A DNA stretch of 64,000 nucleotides, taken from positions 524,725-588,724 of the forward strand of contig NZ_KK211347.1 of NCBI RefSeq assembly GCF_000621785.1. The letters are read 5' to 3'. A program made the position numbers and the translations under genes. Source of the stretch: Ruminococcus flavefaciens ND2009 (GTDB lineage: Bacteria > Bacillota > Clostridia > Oscillospirales > Ruminococcaceae). This document shows positions 26,122 through 34,742 of this stretch, piece after piece. The first letter of the stretch is position 1, and every line of letters starts with the position of its first letter. The notes under the pieces are model-generated. The model saw nothing but the letters and a program-made list of their open reading frames with translations, was not told where the DNA came from and ran no database searches.

Positions 26122-26721
26122 GTGGATATCTTGCTTGATTTTGATCACGATTTGAATGAACTTAACAGCAAAACGGACGAGGAGCTGGCTGTGCTCGGTA
26201 AGACCGACAAGACTGCTGCTGCTGTTCTGATATCACGCTTTTCAAGACTTGTTTTTATAAAGTCGGAGATCTTCGCTGCTTCGGAATCAGACTGCGATGA
26301 CCTTCATCAGGAGGGAATGATGAGCCTTCTGAAGGCTATTGATGCGTTTGATCCGAAAAAAGGCGTTAAGTTCTCTACCTTTGCCGAGGTATGTATCGTC
26401 AATCGTATGAGGACGCTGTCCAGAAGATCGGTGAAGGATCTGTCCTATACCGAAAGGATCGACGAAGACGAGGCTGAGGATATACTGTCTGTGGAGGAAA
26501 CTCCGGAAAGCATTTATTTTTACAAAGAGTTTTTTTCCGGGCTGTGGAAGACTATATGCTCGGTGCTGTCTCTCACGGAGCTTAACGTTCTCACACTGTG
26601 CGTACAGGGGCTCAGCTATAAGGATACTGCGGAAAAGCTGGGAATGACCGAAAAGTCAGTTGATAACGCCATGCAGCGTGCGAGAAAAAAGATTCGTGCG
26701 GTGATGCACGATACAAATTAA
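26122..26721 (+). CDS. sigma-70 family RNA polymerase factor (SigH-like)
   Basis: About 199 aa. The start is uncertain: GTG 26122 and TTG 26131 both have weak SDs, and a GTG at 26065 lies in a hairpin loop. Region 2 shows DLHQEGMMSLLKAIDAFDP followed by KFSTFAEVCIVNRM near residues 70-110, and region 4 has LSYKDTAEKLGMTEKSV followed by RARKKI near the end. This is the layout of SigH/SigK-like factors with regions 2 and 4 only. No anti-sigma gene is adjacent. Its targets are unknown; in non-sporulating relatives SigH-type factors can control competence or stress. Confidence 0.85.
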   Translation: MDILLDFDHDLNELNSKTDEELAVLGKTDKTAAAVLISRFSRLVFIKSEIFAASESDCDDLHQEGMMSLLKAIDAFDPKKGVKFSTFAEVCIVNRMRTLSRRSVKDLSYTERIDEDEAEDILSVEETPESIYFYKEFFSGLWKTICSVLSLTELNVLTLCVQGLSYKDTAEKLGMTEKSVDNAMQRARKKIRAVMHDTN

Positions 26722-26726
26722 AAGAT

Positions 26727-26793
26727 GACCGTGTAGCTCAACCCAGAAGAGCGTTGTTTTACAAAGATGTGGGTGGAAATCCGACCGTGGTCG
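26727..26793 (+). pseudogene. degenerate tRNA-like sequence (tRNA-Val-like)
   Basis: 67 bases with the order of a tRNA. GACCGTG (26727-26733) can pair with CGTGGTC (26786-26792); TA then a D-arm GCTC...GAGC; a TTTTACAA anticodon-like loop (TAC, valine); and a T-arm-like GTGGG...CCGAC. The D-loop lacks GG, the anticodon stem does not pair properly and the T-loop lacks TTC, so it is not a working tRNA. It lies between the sigma factor and the zinc-ribbon gene, inside a probable 5' leader. Confidence 0.45.
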
Positions 26794-26819
26794 AAAAAAT
26801 TTAAGCGAGGTATTGTACT

Positions 26820-27095
26820 ATGTACGAAGACAAGACATTAGTTTGCAAGGAGTGCGGACAGGAGTTCATTTTCTCCGCAGGCGAACAGGAATTTTATGCA
26901 GAGAAAGGCTTCGTGAACGAGCCCCAGAGATGCAAATCATGTCGTGACGCCAGAAAGAATGCAGGTAAGGCTGAGCGTGTAATGTACACAGCAGTCTGTG
27001 CTTCATGCGGCGGCGAGGCAAAGGTTCCTTTTGAACCCAAGGAAGGAAGAGCTGTTTACTGCAGCGACTGCTTCGCAAAGATGAACGAGGCATAA
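26820..27095 (+). CDS. small zinc-ribbon protein
   Basis: 91 aa with two zinc ribbons: CKECGQEF...CKSC (about residues 9-40) of the type called 'probable zinc-binding domain', and CASCGG...YCSDC (about 59-86). The spacing and the GRAVYCSDC end are typical for small CxxC zinc-ribbon proteins found in many Clostridia and in Patescibacteria. Such proteins may bind nucleic acid or other proteins; no catalytic part is present. SD AGCGAGG about 9 bases ahead. A clear terminator follows, so it is a short transcript by itself or with the upstream leader. Confidence 0.85.
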   Translation: MYEDKTLVCKECGQEFIFSAGEQEFYAEKGFVNEPQRCKSCRDARKNAGKAERVMYTAVCASCGGEAKVPFEPKEGRAVYCSDCFAKMNEA

Positions 27096-27108
27096 TTAAT
27101 GAGACCGA

Positions 27109-27144
27109 AAGCACAGTCGGAAACGGCTGTGCTTGGTTTTGTTT
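27109..27144 (+). terminator. intrinsic terminator after the zinc-ribbon gene
   Basis: Stem 27109-27119 with 27124-27134 (AAGCACAG core), GAAA loop, then GGTTTTGTTT. A second small hairpin (27147-27155 with 27159-27167) follows. Confidence 0.85.
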
Positions 27145-27192
27145 ATGCGTACTGCTATGCAGTGCGCTATTTTACTGTAGATGAGGTGCAAT

Positions 27193-28650
27193 ATGCTTGA
27201 TAACAGACTGAATAGGATCGCTGAGCTGGTCAGCGGAAATGGTATTGCTGTTGATGTGGGAACGGATCACGCCTACCTCGCGGCGGAGCTCATTAACAGC
27301 GGAAAGTGCAGCAGAGTCATTGCCTCCGATGTGAAGGAGGGACCTCTTGACTCTGCAAGAAATACAGTGGAGAAGAACGGCATACAGGACAAGGTGGAAC
27401 TTGTGCTGTCCGACGGACTGGAGAATGTGTCTCTTGACGGCGTTTCCGATGTTGTCATTGCAGGCATGGGCGGCGAGACCATTGCTGCCATAATCGATGC
27501 CGTTAAAATTGATTCAATAGATAAAATGAATATCCGCTGGGTGCTCCAGCCTATGACAAAGCCCGAGATCCTCCGAAGAAAGCTCTATGAGCATAACATG
27601 GAGATAACAGGGGAGTATGTAGCTGAGGAAGGCGACAAGCTGTATGTTATTATGACTGCGGAGTATTCCCCCTTCCCGAGAAGACTGACCGAGGCAGAGT
27701 CTGTCTGCGGATTTTTCGATGATGAGGACGAGACTGCAAAAAAATACCGAAAACGTGAAGCCGAAAGACTTGAAAAGGTCGCCGACAGTCTTGAAAAGCC
27801 GGGCAGAAGCTACGACGCTCAGCACCACAGAGCCCTTGCACAAAAAGTTATAAACGGTATCGGCGTTGAGTATATAGATGACGTTATCAGCTATCTTGAC
27901 GGTCTCTATCCCTTTGCTGCACAGAAGAAATGGGATAACTCGGGTTATCTTGTGGAAAGCTCCGAGCAGGAGTGCAGCAAGGTGCTTCTGAGCCTTGATA
28001 TTACTTCCGAAGCCGTGGCAGAGGCGGATCTGAAGTGCGCCGAGCTTATTATTTCACATCATCCCGTTATTTTTGAGCCACGAAGGAGCGTAAAGTGCAG
28101 CGATCCTGTCTACAAGCTTATCGCAAGCGGTATCGGAGCTGTTTGTATGCACACAAATCTGGACATAGCTGACGGCGGCACAAACGGCGTTATACTGAGA
28201 AAACTCAGCAGCAAATTTGAGCTCTGCGGCGAGCCTGAGCCCTTTGAGGAGCTTGGGGGCGGAAACAGTCTGGGCTGGATAGTGACGCTTAACGAGACTG
28301 TCACTGCTTTGGAGCTTGCGGCAGTCTGCAAGGAGCTCTTTGACTGTGCCTATGTGAGAACTTCACGCAACAGCAATAAGCTTGTGTCGAAAATTGCGTT
28401 TTGTTCCGGTTCGGGAGGCTCAATGCTGGGACTTGCCCGTGAAAAAGGCTGCGACGCTCTCATAACAGGTGACGTTAAGCACGATGTATGGATAGATGCC
28501 AACAACTATGACATAGCCCTTCTGGACTGCGGACATTTTCAAACCGAGAACATCGTTCTTGAGGAGCTCCGCCGCGTACTTGAGGAGAAGTTCCCGCTTC
28601 TTGATGTTGAGATCGCAGAGGCTTCCGTTGATCCCTGCTGCTATGTCTGA
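27193..28650 (+). CDS. fusion of TrmK tRNA m1A22 methyltransferase and Nif3-like protein
   Basis: 485 aa from the ATG at 27193 (SD GAGGTG); an in-frame ATG at 27181 overlaps that SD. Residues 1-215 are a class I SAM methyltransferase of the TrmK family: DNRLNRIAELV, VDVGTDHAYLA, AGMGGETI, which makes m1A22 in tRNA. Residues about 225-485 are a complete Nif3/YqfO domain with metal ligands in ISHHPVIF and MHTNLDIADGG, and a C-terminal GDVKHD and CGHFQTE. In Bacillus the two are separate neighbouring genes; here they are one frame with no stop or shift. Nif3 binds a di-metal centre of debated function. RlmA follows after 9 bases. Confidence 0.9.
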   Translation: MLDNRLNRIAELVSGNGIAVDVGTDHAYLAAELINSGKCSRVIASDVKEGPLDSARNTVEKNGIQDKVELVLSDGLENVSLDGVSDVVIAGMGGETIAAIIDAVKIDSIDKMNIRWVLQPMTKPEILRRKLYEHNMEITGEYVAEEGDKLYVIMTAEYSPFPRRLTEAESVCGFFDDEDETAKKYRKREAERLEKVADSLEKPGRSYDAQHHRALAQKVINGIGVEYIDDVISYLDGLYPFAAQKKWDNSGYLVESSEQECSKVLLSLDITSEAVAEADLKCAELIISHHPVIFEPRRSVKCSDPVYKLIASGIGAVCMHTNLDIADGGTNGVILRKLSSKFELCGEPEPFEELGGGNSLGWIVTLNETVTALELAAVCKELFDCAYVRTSRNSNKLVSKIAFCSGSGGSMLGLAREKGCDALITGDVKHDVWIDANNYDIALLDCGHFQTENIVLEELRRVLEEKFPLLDVEIAEASVDPCCYV

Positions 28651-28659
28651 GGTGCGGAT

Positions 28660-29478
28660 ATGAGCGTATTTATATGTCCTGTGTGCGGACAAAAGCTTGA
28701 TATATCGGGAAATTCTTATATCTGCCCAAATAGACACAGCTTCGACAGGGCAAAGAGCGGTTACGTAAATCTGCTGCTGTCGAAGCACATGGGCAAGACT
28801 GTTCACGGCGACAACAAGCTCATGGTGCAGGCGAGGAGAAACTTCCTGGACAAGGGCTATTACAAGCCCCTGTGTGACGCTCTGTGTGCTGCTGTAACAG
28901 AGCATTTCGGCGGCGGTACTATTATTGACGCAGGCTGCGGCGAAGGCTACTACACAGGCGCAATAATTGAGCAGTTAAAGCACCGCGAAATTGCTGCGGA
29001 GGTGTGCGGGATCGACATATCAAAAGCAGCTGTTGAGTACTGCGCCAAGCGTTGTAAAGACGCTGAACTGGCTGTGGCAAGCGTTTTCCACATACCTGCG
29101 GCGGACAGCTCCTGCGATATGCTGGTGACACTTTTTGCTCCCTACTGCGGAGAGGAGTTCCGCAGAGTGCTGAAAAAGGGCGGTATCATGATAATGGCGA
29201 TACCCTCGGCAGACCACCTCTGGGAGCTGAAGCAGGCAGTGTACGATACCCCCTACAAGAACGAGGTGAAGCCCTATGAGCTTGAGGGCTTTGAGTTCCT
29301 TCGTGCACAAAAAGTCACATATGAAATGGAGCTTGAGTCCTCCGAGGACATCATGGCACTGTTTTCCATGACGCCCTACTACTACCGCACGGGACGGTAT
29401 CAACAGGAGCGCCTTGCTAAACTGGACAGCCTCAGCACAAAAGCTGACTTTGAGCTGTTAGTATATCGCAATATTTGA
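28660..29478 (+). CDS. rlmA: 23S rRNA (guanine-N1)-methyltransferase, RlmA family
   Basis: 272 aa. N-terminal zinc finger CPVCGQ...CPNRHSFD (about residues 6-28), then KSGYVNLL, a conserved family block, and a class I SAM domain with DAGCGEGYY near residue 88. RlmA enzymes methylate G745 or G748 in hairpin 35 of 23S rRNA; the latter contributes to tylosin resistance in producers. Which position is used cannot be told here. It lies directly behind the TrmK-Nif3 fusion, making a small RNA-modification operon. Confidence 0.88.
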   Translation: MSVFICPVCGQKLDISGNSYICPNRHSFDRAKSGYVNLLLSKHMGKTVHGDNKLMVQARRNFLDKGYYKPLCDALCAAVTEHFGGGTIIDAGCGEGYYTGAIIEQLKHREIAAEVCGIDISKAAVEYCAKRCKDAELAVASVFHIPAADSSCDMLVTLFAPYCGEEFRRVLKKGGIMIMAIPSADHLWELKQAVYDTPYKNEVKPYELEGFEFLRAQKVTYEMELESSEDIMALFSMTPYYYRTGRYQQERLAKLDSLSTKADFELLVYRNI

Positions 29479-29502
29479 TTAGATTGACAGCGCACAAAAT
29501 GT

Positions 29503-29508
29503 TATAAT
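29503..29508 (+). promoter_or_regulatory. extended -10 promoter of rqcH
   Basis: TG-T-TATAAT; a TTGACA at 29484-29489 is only 13 bases away, so the TG extension probably matters. Confidence 0.5.
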
Positions 29509-29597
29509 AAACGTAGAAAAGAATATGTGCAATTCCAACAGAGCAGCGATGTCAGTCTTATCACTCTTTCACAATAAAACAGCAAAGGATTGGTTTT

Positions 29598-31349
29598 ATG
29601 GCTCTGGACGGAGCATTTTTATATACAGTCAGGAACGAACTCCTTCCCCTCATCGGCGGAAGGGTCGAGAAAATACATCAGCCCTCCCGTGAGGAGGTCA
29701 TCATCTCTATCCGCACAAAAAACGGCAGCAAAAAGCTGTACATCTCCGCCAACGCGGGCAGTGCGAGAGTCCACATTACGGAAAACACTGTGGATAATCC
29801 CCAGACCCCGCCCATGTTCTGTATGCTTCTCAGAAAGCGTCTTGGCAGCGGCAAGCTTATTGATATACGTCAGGACGGTCTGGAGCGTATACTTTTTCTG
29901 GACTTTGAGTGCGTAAACGAGCTGGGCGACATAGTTACCGTCACCCTTGCGGTGGAGATAATGGGGCGCTGCTCCAATCTTATAATAGTAAGCGGCGAAG
30001 GCAGAGTCATCGACAGTATCAAGCGCGTCGATGAGGAGATGTCCCGTGAGCGAATGGTGCTTCCGGGAATGGAGTACACCCTGCCGCCGCGCGATGACAG
30101 GCTGAATTTCCTTACCTGCGAGCCTGAGGAGATAAAGGAGCGCCTTTTTGCAACTCAGCCCAAGGAGCTGTCAAAGGCTCTCATACGCATTTTTGAGGGC
30201 ATTTCTCCCATACTTGCCCGTGAGTGGGCTTACTTTGCAGGCAGGGGAGTGCACATCGAAAGCGATACCATCAGCAGCGACCAGCTTGACCGGCTGCTGT
30301 TTACAATAAAACGTACCCGCGAGCAGGTACTCGAAGGCGAGTGCTGTTTCTCGGTGGTCAGCGACAAGGAAGGTCAGCTGAAGGATTTCTCCTTCGTGCG
30401 CCTTTCACAGTTCGGAACACTTATGTATACCAAGGAGCTCTCGGGTCCTTCGGAGCTTCTGGACTATTTCTATTCGGAACGCGACCGCGCAGCCCGTACA
30501 AAGCAGCGTGCCAACGACCTTTTCAAGCTGCTCATGAATCTTACAGACAGGACCTCAAGGCGTATCGCCGCCCAGCGTGAGGAGCTGGATGCCTGTGCCG
30601 ACAAGGATCGCGCAAAGCTGTTCGGAGACCTTATCTCCGCAAATATGTACCGCATACAGAAGGGCGACAGCAGCGCTGTTGTGGAGAATTCCTACGACGA
30701 GGAGTGTCCGCAGGTGACTATCCCTCTGGACGTGAGAAAGACTCCCGCACAGAACGCCCAGCATTACTACGGCGAATACAAGAAGTCTGTCACAGCTGAG
30801 GAAAAGCTGGCGGAGCAGATACAGAAAGGCGAGGAGGAGCTTCAGTATCTTGAGAGCGTATTCGACTCCCTCACCAGAGCTTCCTCCGAAAACGATATAA
30901 TCCAGCTGAGACTGGAGCTGCGTGAGCAGGGCTATGTCCGATACGCAGGCGGAAAGGCGAAGCCTCCGAAGGCTCTGCCGCCCATTGAATACAAGTCCAG
31001 CGACGGCTTCTCCATACTTGTGGGACGAAATAACAAGCAGAACGACCAGCTGAGCCTTAAATTCGCGGAAAAGACCGATATATGGCTCCATACTCAGCTC
31101 ATCACGGGCTCTCATGTCCTTATTCTTACCGACGGAGAGACTCCTCCCGACAAGACCATCGAGGAGGCTGCGGTGATAGCTGCTGTGAACAGCAGCGGCA
31201 GGGATTCGGGACTTGTCCCCGTGGACTATTGCCTTGCACGCTATGTAAAGAAGCCCGCTGGCGCAAAGCCGGGCAAGGTCATTTTCACAAACTACAAGAC
31301 CGCTTTTGTCAAGCCCGACCGCGAGCTTGAACAGAGCCTGAGGGTATGA
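29598..31349 (+). CDS. rqcH: ribosome quality control protein RqcH (NFACT/FbpA family)
   Basis: 583 aa, standard size. NFACT-N domain at the start (MALDGAFLY, GGRVEKIHQP), a helix-hairpin-helix and coiled coil in the middle, and the NFACT-R domain near residue 470 with the family signature around DGFSILVGRNNKQND and DIWLHTQ. RqcH binds stalled 50S subunits and recruits tRNA-Ala to add C-terminal alanine tails for degradation. Older annotations call it fibronectin-binding protein. It has its own promoter and is followed by the glycosylase gene after 1 base, so the two are cotranscribed. Confidence 0.93.
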   Translation: MALDGAFLYTVRNELLPLIGGRVEKIHQPSREEVIISIRTKNGSKKLYISANAGSARVHITENTVDNPQTPPMFCMLLRKRLGSGKLIDIRQDGLERILFLDFECVNELGDIVTVTLAVEIMGRCSNLIIVSGEGRVIDSIKRVDEEMSRERMVLPGMEYTLPPRDDRLNFLTCEPEEIKERLFATQPKELSKALIRIFEGISPILAREWAYFAGRGVHIESDTISSDQLDRLLFTIKRTREQVLEGECCFSVVSDKEGQLKDFSFVRLSQFGTLMYTKELSGPSELLDYFYSERDRAARTKQRANDLFKLLMNLTDRTSRRIAAQREELDACADKDRAKLFGDLISANMYRIQKGDSSAVVENSYDEECPQVTIPLDVRKTPAQNAQHYYGEYKKSVTAEEKLAEQIQKGEEELQYLESVFDSLTRASSENDIIQLRLELREQGYVRYAGGKAKPPKALPPIEYKSSDGFSILVGRNNKQNDQLSLKFAEKTDIWLHTQLITGSHVLILTDGETPPDKTIEEAAVIAAVNSSGRDSGLVPVDYCLARYVKKPAGAKPGKVIFTNYKTAFVKPDRELEQSLRV

Positions 31350-31350
31350 T

Positions 31351-31869
31351 ATGAACAAGAGGATAGACCCCGAGTTCTTCCACCGTGATGTTCTGGAGGC
31401 TGCTCCCGACCTTGTGGGGAAGATACTTGTGCACCGTCTCCCCGACGGTACGGAACTCCGCGAGCGCATAGCTGAGGTGGAGGCGTACAGAGGCGAGGAG
31501 GACAAGGGCTGCCACGCCGCAAAGGGACGCACCAAACGGACAGAGCTCCTCTACGGTGAGAGCGGTATTATATATGTATACCTCTGCTACGGTATGCACT
31601 GGCTGATGAATGTTATAACAGGGGAGAAGGATCAGCCTCAGGGACTGCTTCTCCGTGCAGGCGCAAGATTTGACGGACCTGCAAAACTGACAAAGAATAT
31701 GATGATCGACGGAAGCTTCAATGGTATTGATCTTCGCGGCTGCGAGGACATCTGGTTCGAGGACGACGGTTTCCGTCCTGACATAAGGACTGCCCCGAGA
31801 GTAGGCATAGACTACGCAGGGGAGTACTGGAAGGACGTAGAGTGGCGTTTCATCGGAAGCGAGGAGTGA
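31351..31869 (+). CDS. DNA-3-methyladenine glycosylase (AAG/MPG family)
   Basis: 172 aa, slightly short for the roughly 190-200 aa usual size. The fold markers are FFHRDVLEAAPDLVGK, the catalytic glutamate in AEVEAY near residue 47, and GRTKRTELLYG with YVYLCYGMHWL. It excises alkylated purines such as 3-methyladenine and hypoxanthine. The canonical HAS after the catalytic block is HAA here. Overlapping expression with rqcH and the AraC regulator is likely because spacers are 1 and 4 bases. Confidence 0.9.
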   Translation: MNKRIDPEFFHRDVLEAAPDLVGKILVHRLPDGTELRERIAEVEAYRGEEDKGCHAAKGRTKRTELLYGESGIIYVYLCYGMHWLMNVITGEKDQPQGLLLRAGARFDGPAKLTKNMMIDGSFNGIDLRGCEDIWFEDDGFRPDIRTAPRVGIDYAGEYWKDVEWRFIGSEE

Positions 31870-31873
31870 TGTT

Positions 31874-32650
31874 GTGAATATACGGTGTTTAGGTTGTAAT
31901 TCCATATATGACAGCAGCTCGGTCTTTCGCAGGGCTGCAACAGGCGAGTACATGATAATGCTGACAAAGAGCCGATGCCGCTTCGATATAAACGGTCTCA
32001 CCATGAGAGTGCCATCGGACGCCTTCATTATCTGTGACGGAAGGCTGCCCGTGGTCTATGCTGCTGATGACAGCCCTCTTATCTGTGACTGGATATGCTT
32101 TGACGGCGAGGACGAGAAGGAGTTCATAGACGCTCTGGAGCTGATATTCAACCGTCCTGTGCTCTTTGCGGATACGGATTTTATCGGCGAACTCATGCGC
32201 AATATAGCTTCGGAGTACTATTCGCTGGCTTCGCGGAGAGCAAAGATGCTTGAAAATCTTATGCGGCTGCTGCTTGTAAAGGCAGGGGACGCCATGAACC
32301 GCGGCGGCGAGAAGGTACAGACCTCCGAGCCTCACTACGCAATGCTCATTGAGCTCCGTGAGAAGATCTACCGCAATCCGCAGATGAAGTGGAATGTGGA
32401 TACCATGGCGGCGTACGTGAGTATGTCACGTTCATATTTCCAGCACCTTTACCGTGAGACCTTCGGAGTGTCCTGCATTGCCGATGTGATCAGCGGCAAG
32501 ATAGAAAAGGCGAAGGAGATACTCACCGAGACGGGCTGCACTGTTTCTCAGGTGGCAGCCATGTGCGGCTACGACAACGAGGAGCACTTCATGCGCCAGT
32601 TCAAGAAGATAGTGGGAGTGACCCCCACCCGATACAGAAAGCAAGTATAA
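31874..32650 (+). CDS. AraC-family transcriptional regulator
   Basis: 258 aa starting at GTG with a GAGGAG SD. Residues about 1-150 form an effector or dimerisation domain without recognised family, and the C-terminal 100 residues are the two-helix-turn-helix AraC domain: MAAYVSMSRSYFQHLYRETFG for the first and VAAMCGYDNEEHFMRQFKK for the second, followed by GVTPTRYR. The domain combination is common in sugar- or xenobiotic-response regulators. Last gene in the rqcH operon; a terminator follows. The effector is unknown. Confidence 0.9.
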   Translation: MNIRCLGCNSIYDSSSVFRRAATGEYMIMLTKSRCRFDINGLTMRVPSDAFIICDGRLPVVYAADDSPLICDWICFDGEDEKEFIDALELIFNRPVLFADTDFIGELMRNIASEYYSLASRRAKMLENLMRLLLVKAGDAMNRGGEKVQTSEPHYAMLIELREKIYRNPQMKWNVDTMAAYVSMSRSYFQHLYRETFGVSCIADVISGKIEKAKEILTETGCTVSQVAAMCGYDNEEHFMRQFKKIVGVTPTRYRKQV

Positions 32651-32680
32651 AAAAGGCAGCTTATTGGCAGTGCCTTTTGA
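32651..32680 (+). terminator. intrinsic terminator after the AraC regulator
   Basis: AAAAGGCA at 32651-32658 pairs with TGCCTTTT at 32671-32678, 12-base loop. Confidence 0.75.
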
Positions 32681-33013
32681 AATAGACGTTAAAAAATCAA
32701 CGAAATGACGGCGTTTGTGTCAATTATTGCGGAACACTGTTCAAAAATTGCTAAAAATAAGTTTTAAGGAGGCATTTAATCTTAAAAACTTACATTTATA
32801 ACATGTTGAAACTGTGAAAAATCAATAAAAATATATGAATTATTGATGTACAAATACAGAGAATGAACTTTGAACAGCAGCTTCTGACAGAAAAATCAGC
32901 TCCTGAAATGACGTAATATAGCTGAATTCATGCGGTGTGTGAAAAATTGCGGTGGGGTATTGAAGATTTGGTGAATTTTTAGCAAACTTAAGACTATTTT
33001 AAGGAAACGTCAC
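32681..33013. other. 333-base AT-rich gap without a recognised gene
   Basis: Many short A/T runs and stop codons in every frame. There is an SD-like AAGGAGG at 32766, but no start codon at a usable distance. No RNA motif recognised. Confidence 0.4.
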
Positions 33014-33024
33014 TATAATATAAT
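33014..33024 (+). promoter_or_regulatory. overlapping -10 elements of the VTC cassette
   Basis: Two TATAAT hexamers overlap at 33014-33019 and 33019-33024. No good -35 at 17 bases (TTAAGA at 32988 is 20 away). Confidence 0.45.
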
Positions 33025-33048
33025 CAAACGATACGAAAGGAGTGTGAG

Positions 33049-33074
33049 CTTCGGGCGGCAGGACCGCTGCGAAG
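33049..33074 (+). promoter_or_regulatory. hairpin in the leader of the VTC gene
   Basis: CTTCG (33049-33053) pairs with CGAAG (33070-33074) and GCGG (33056-33059) with CCGC (33064-33067). The 3' arm contains the GAAGG SD of the gene, so folding could limit translation. Confidence 0.5.
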
Positions 33075-33080
33075 GCGATT

Positions 33081-33893
33081 ATGGCTATTAATACATTCGC
33101 TCGTAAAGAGATCAAGTTCCTCCTTAATATGGATCAGTATCACGGACTCATGGAGGTCATAAACCAGTATATGAACCCCGACAAATTCTGCATAGGCGGA
33201 AAAGAGTACGGCATTTACAACATCTATTATGATACACCGGATGATTTTCTTATAAGAGAGTCACTGTCAAAGCCTTATTATAAGGAGAAGATCAGGCTCC
33301 GCAGCTACTATTCACCTGCGTCACCTGATGATACAGTGTTCCTTGAGATAAAGAAAAAGATCGGCGGCATCGTTACCAAGAGGAGAGTGTCCATGACTCT
33401 GGCTGAGTCAGATGCTTATCTCCGTGACCGTTCAAAGCCCGAGTGTACAAAGTACATCACCGAGCAGGTTTTCAGAGAGCTGGACGTGTTCCTCAATAAC
33501 TACCCAATAGCTCCCAAGCAGTATATCAGCTATCAGCGCGAGGCTTTCTTCGGAAAGGACGACGGAGACTTCCGCCTTACATTCGACAGAAAGATCACCG
33601 AGCGCCGCTATGATCTGGGACTGAACTACGAGAGCTACGGCAACTACATAATCGGTGCTGACCAGAGACTCATGGAGGTCAAGGTCTCCAATGCGATACC
33701 CGACTGGCTGGTAAATAAGCTTTCAGAGCTTGAGATCTATAAGACCAGCTTCTCAAAATACGGAAGAGCCTACCAGAACTTCATAAAGAGCCAGGTAGAG
33801 GGCGCTCAGCAGGCGTCGGGAGGCAGGCCGCGTATATATATATCGGGGATCTCAATGGTAAACAATAACATCATTATGAACAGGAGCGTATAA
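33081..33893 (+). CDS. VTC-domain polyphosphate polymerase
   Basis: 270 aa consisting of one VTC domain, the triphosphate-tunnel fold of the catalytic subunit of the yeast polyphosphate polymerase. Basic tunnel residues typical of the family are spread as RKEIKF (start), KEKIRLRSY, FLEIKKK, KRRVSM, YQREAF, DRKI and LMEVKVS, plus SKYGRAYQ at the end. It should polymerise ATP gamma-phosphate into polyphosphate, but no transmembrane part is in this protein; the DUF4956 protein next door may provide it. First gene of a three-gene cassette. Confidence 0.88.
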   Translation: MAINTFARKEIKFLLNMDQYHGLMEVINQYMNPDKFCIGGKEYGIYNIYYDTPDDFLIRESLSKPYYKEKIRLRSYYSPASPDDTVFLEIKKKIGGIVTKRRVSMTLAESDAYLRDRSKPECTKYITEQVFRELDVFLNNYPIAPKQYISYQREAFFGKDDGDFRLTFDRKITERRYDLGLNYESYGNYIIGADQRLMEVKVSNAIPDWLVNKLSELEIYKTSFSKYGRAYQNFIKSQVEGAQQASGGRPRIYISGISMVNNNIIMNRSV

Positions 33894-33897
33894 TTTT

Positions 33898-34638
33898 ATG
33901 TTTGAACATGGTTTTTTCGGAAATGTACTTTCAAAGTATTATGAAAGTGACTCGGTGATCAACAGCAGCAGTTCTGCTTTGAGTACCATCAAGCCCGGGG
34001 AATTCTTCCTCTGTGTGGGAGCGGCACTCGTTATCGGCTTCCTTATAAGCCTTATCTACATAGTTACCCACAGAAAAGAAGGCTATTCACAGAGCTACGT
34101 GCTTACTATGATAATGCTTCCCACTATCGTATCACTGATCCTTCTCCTCATCAATACTACTGCGGGTGCTCTCAGCCTTGCAGGTGCATTCACTCTTGTA
34201 CGATTCCGAAGCGTGGCGGGAGATCCGAAGGACATAGCCTATATCTTCTTCGCGATGGCAGCAGGTGTTGCCTGCGGAATCGGCTACCTCGGATTTGCTA
34301 TCGTATTCTTCATCATTCTTGGCGCTGTAATGTTCGTTCTCAGCGAGACTGATTTCGGCGGCTGCAAGAAGAGACACATGACCCTGAAGATAGCTATCCC
34401 CGAGAACCTGGACTATCAGGGAGTTTTCGAGCCCGTGCTTTCAAGATACACAACATTCCACAAGCTCAGAAGAGTCAAGACCACAAACTTCGGTACACTG
34501 TTCGAGCTCATCTACAGTGTTGATGTTCTTGAGAACGTTGACCAGAAGAAGTTTGTTGACGAGCTCCGTGCCCTCAACGGCAATATGACCATCAATCTCG
34601 TATTCTTCAAGTACGATGATAAGATCTACGAAAACTAA
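33898..34638 (+). CDS. DUF4956 membrane protein
   Basis: 246 aa. About four membrane helices (about residues 40-155) with the conserved SLAGAFTLVRFRSVAGDPKDIAYIFFAMAAG block in between, then a cytoplasmic domain with a ferredoxin-like appearance. DUF4956 genes very often stand next to VTC-domain genes, as here with 4 bases between them. A role as membrane partner or channel for the polyphosphate made by the VTC protein is inferred. A terminator follows, weakly separating the lipoprotein gene. Confidence 0.88.
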   Translation: MFEHGFFGNVLSKYYESDSVINSSSSALSTIKPGEFFLCVGAALVIGFLISLIYIVTHRKEGYSQSYVLTMIMLPTIVSLILLLINTTAGALSLAGAFTLVRFRSVAGDPKDIAYIFFAMAAGVACGIGYLGFAIVFFIILGAVMFVLSETDFGGCKKRHMTLKIAIPENLDYQGVFEPVLSRYTTFHKLRRVKTTNFGTLFELIYSVDVLENVDQKKFVDELRALNGNMTINLVFFKYDDKIYEN

Positions 34639-34673
34639 ATAGAAATAAAGAAGAAATACCACCCTCTTACTTA

Positions 34674-34715
34674 AAAATTTGTCAGACTTGATATACTTTG
34701 AGTCTGGCAAATTTT
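34674..34715 (+). terminator. terminator-like hairpin after the DUF4956 gene
   Basis: 34674-34688 pairs with 34701-34715 (15 bp, one G-U) and both arms end in A/T runs. Confidence 0.75.
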
Positions 34716-34742
34716 GTATATGGGGAAAAAGGAGTGCTTATT

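Noticed and set aside
26727..26793. A functional tRNA-Val
   Set aside because: D-loop GG and T-loop TTC are missing, the anticodon stem is unpaired, and it is about 8 bases too short.
33036..33092. Short leader peptide with GTG at 33044 overlapping the VTC start
   Set aside because: The SD AAAGGAG is only one base from the GTG; a 15-codon frame alone is not evidence.
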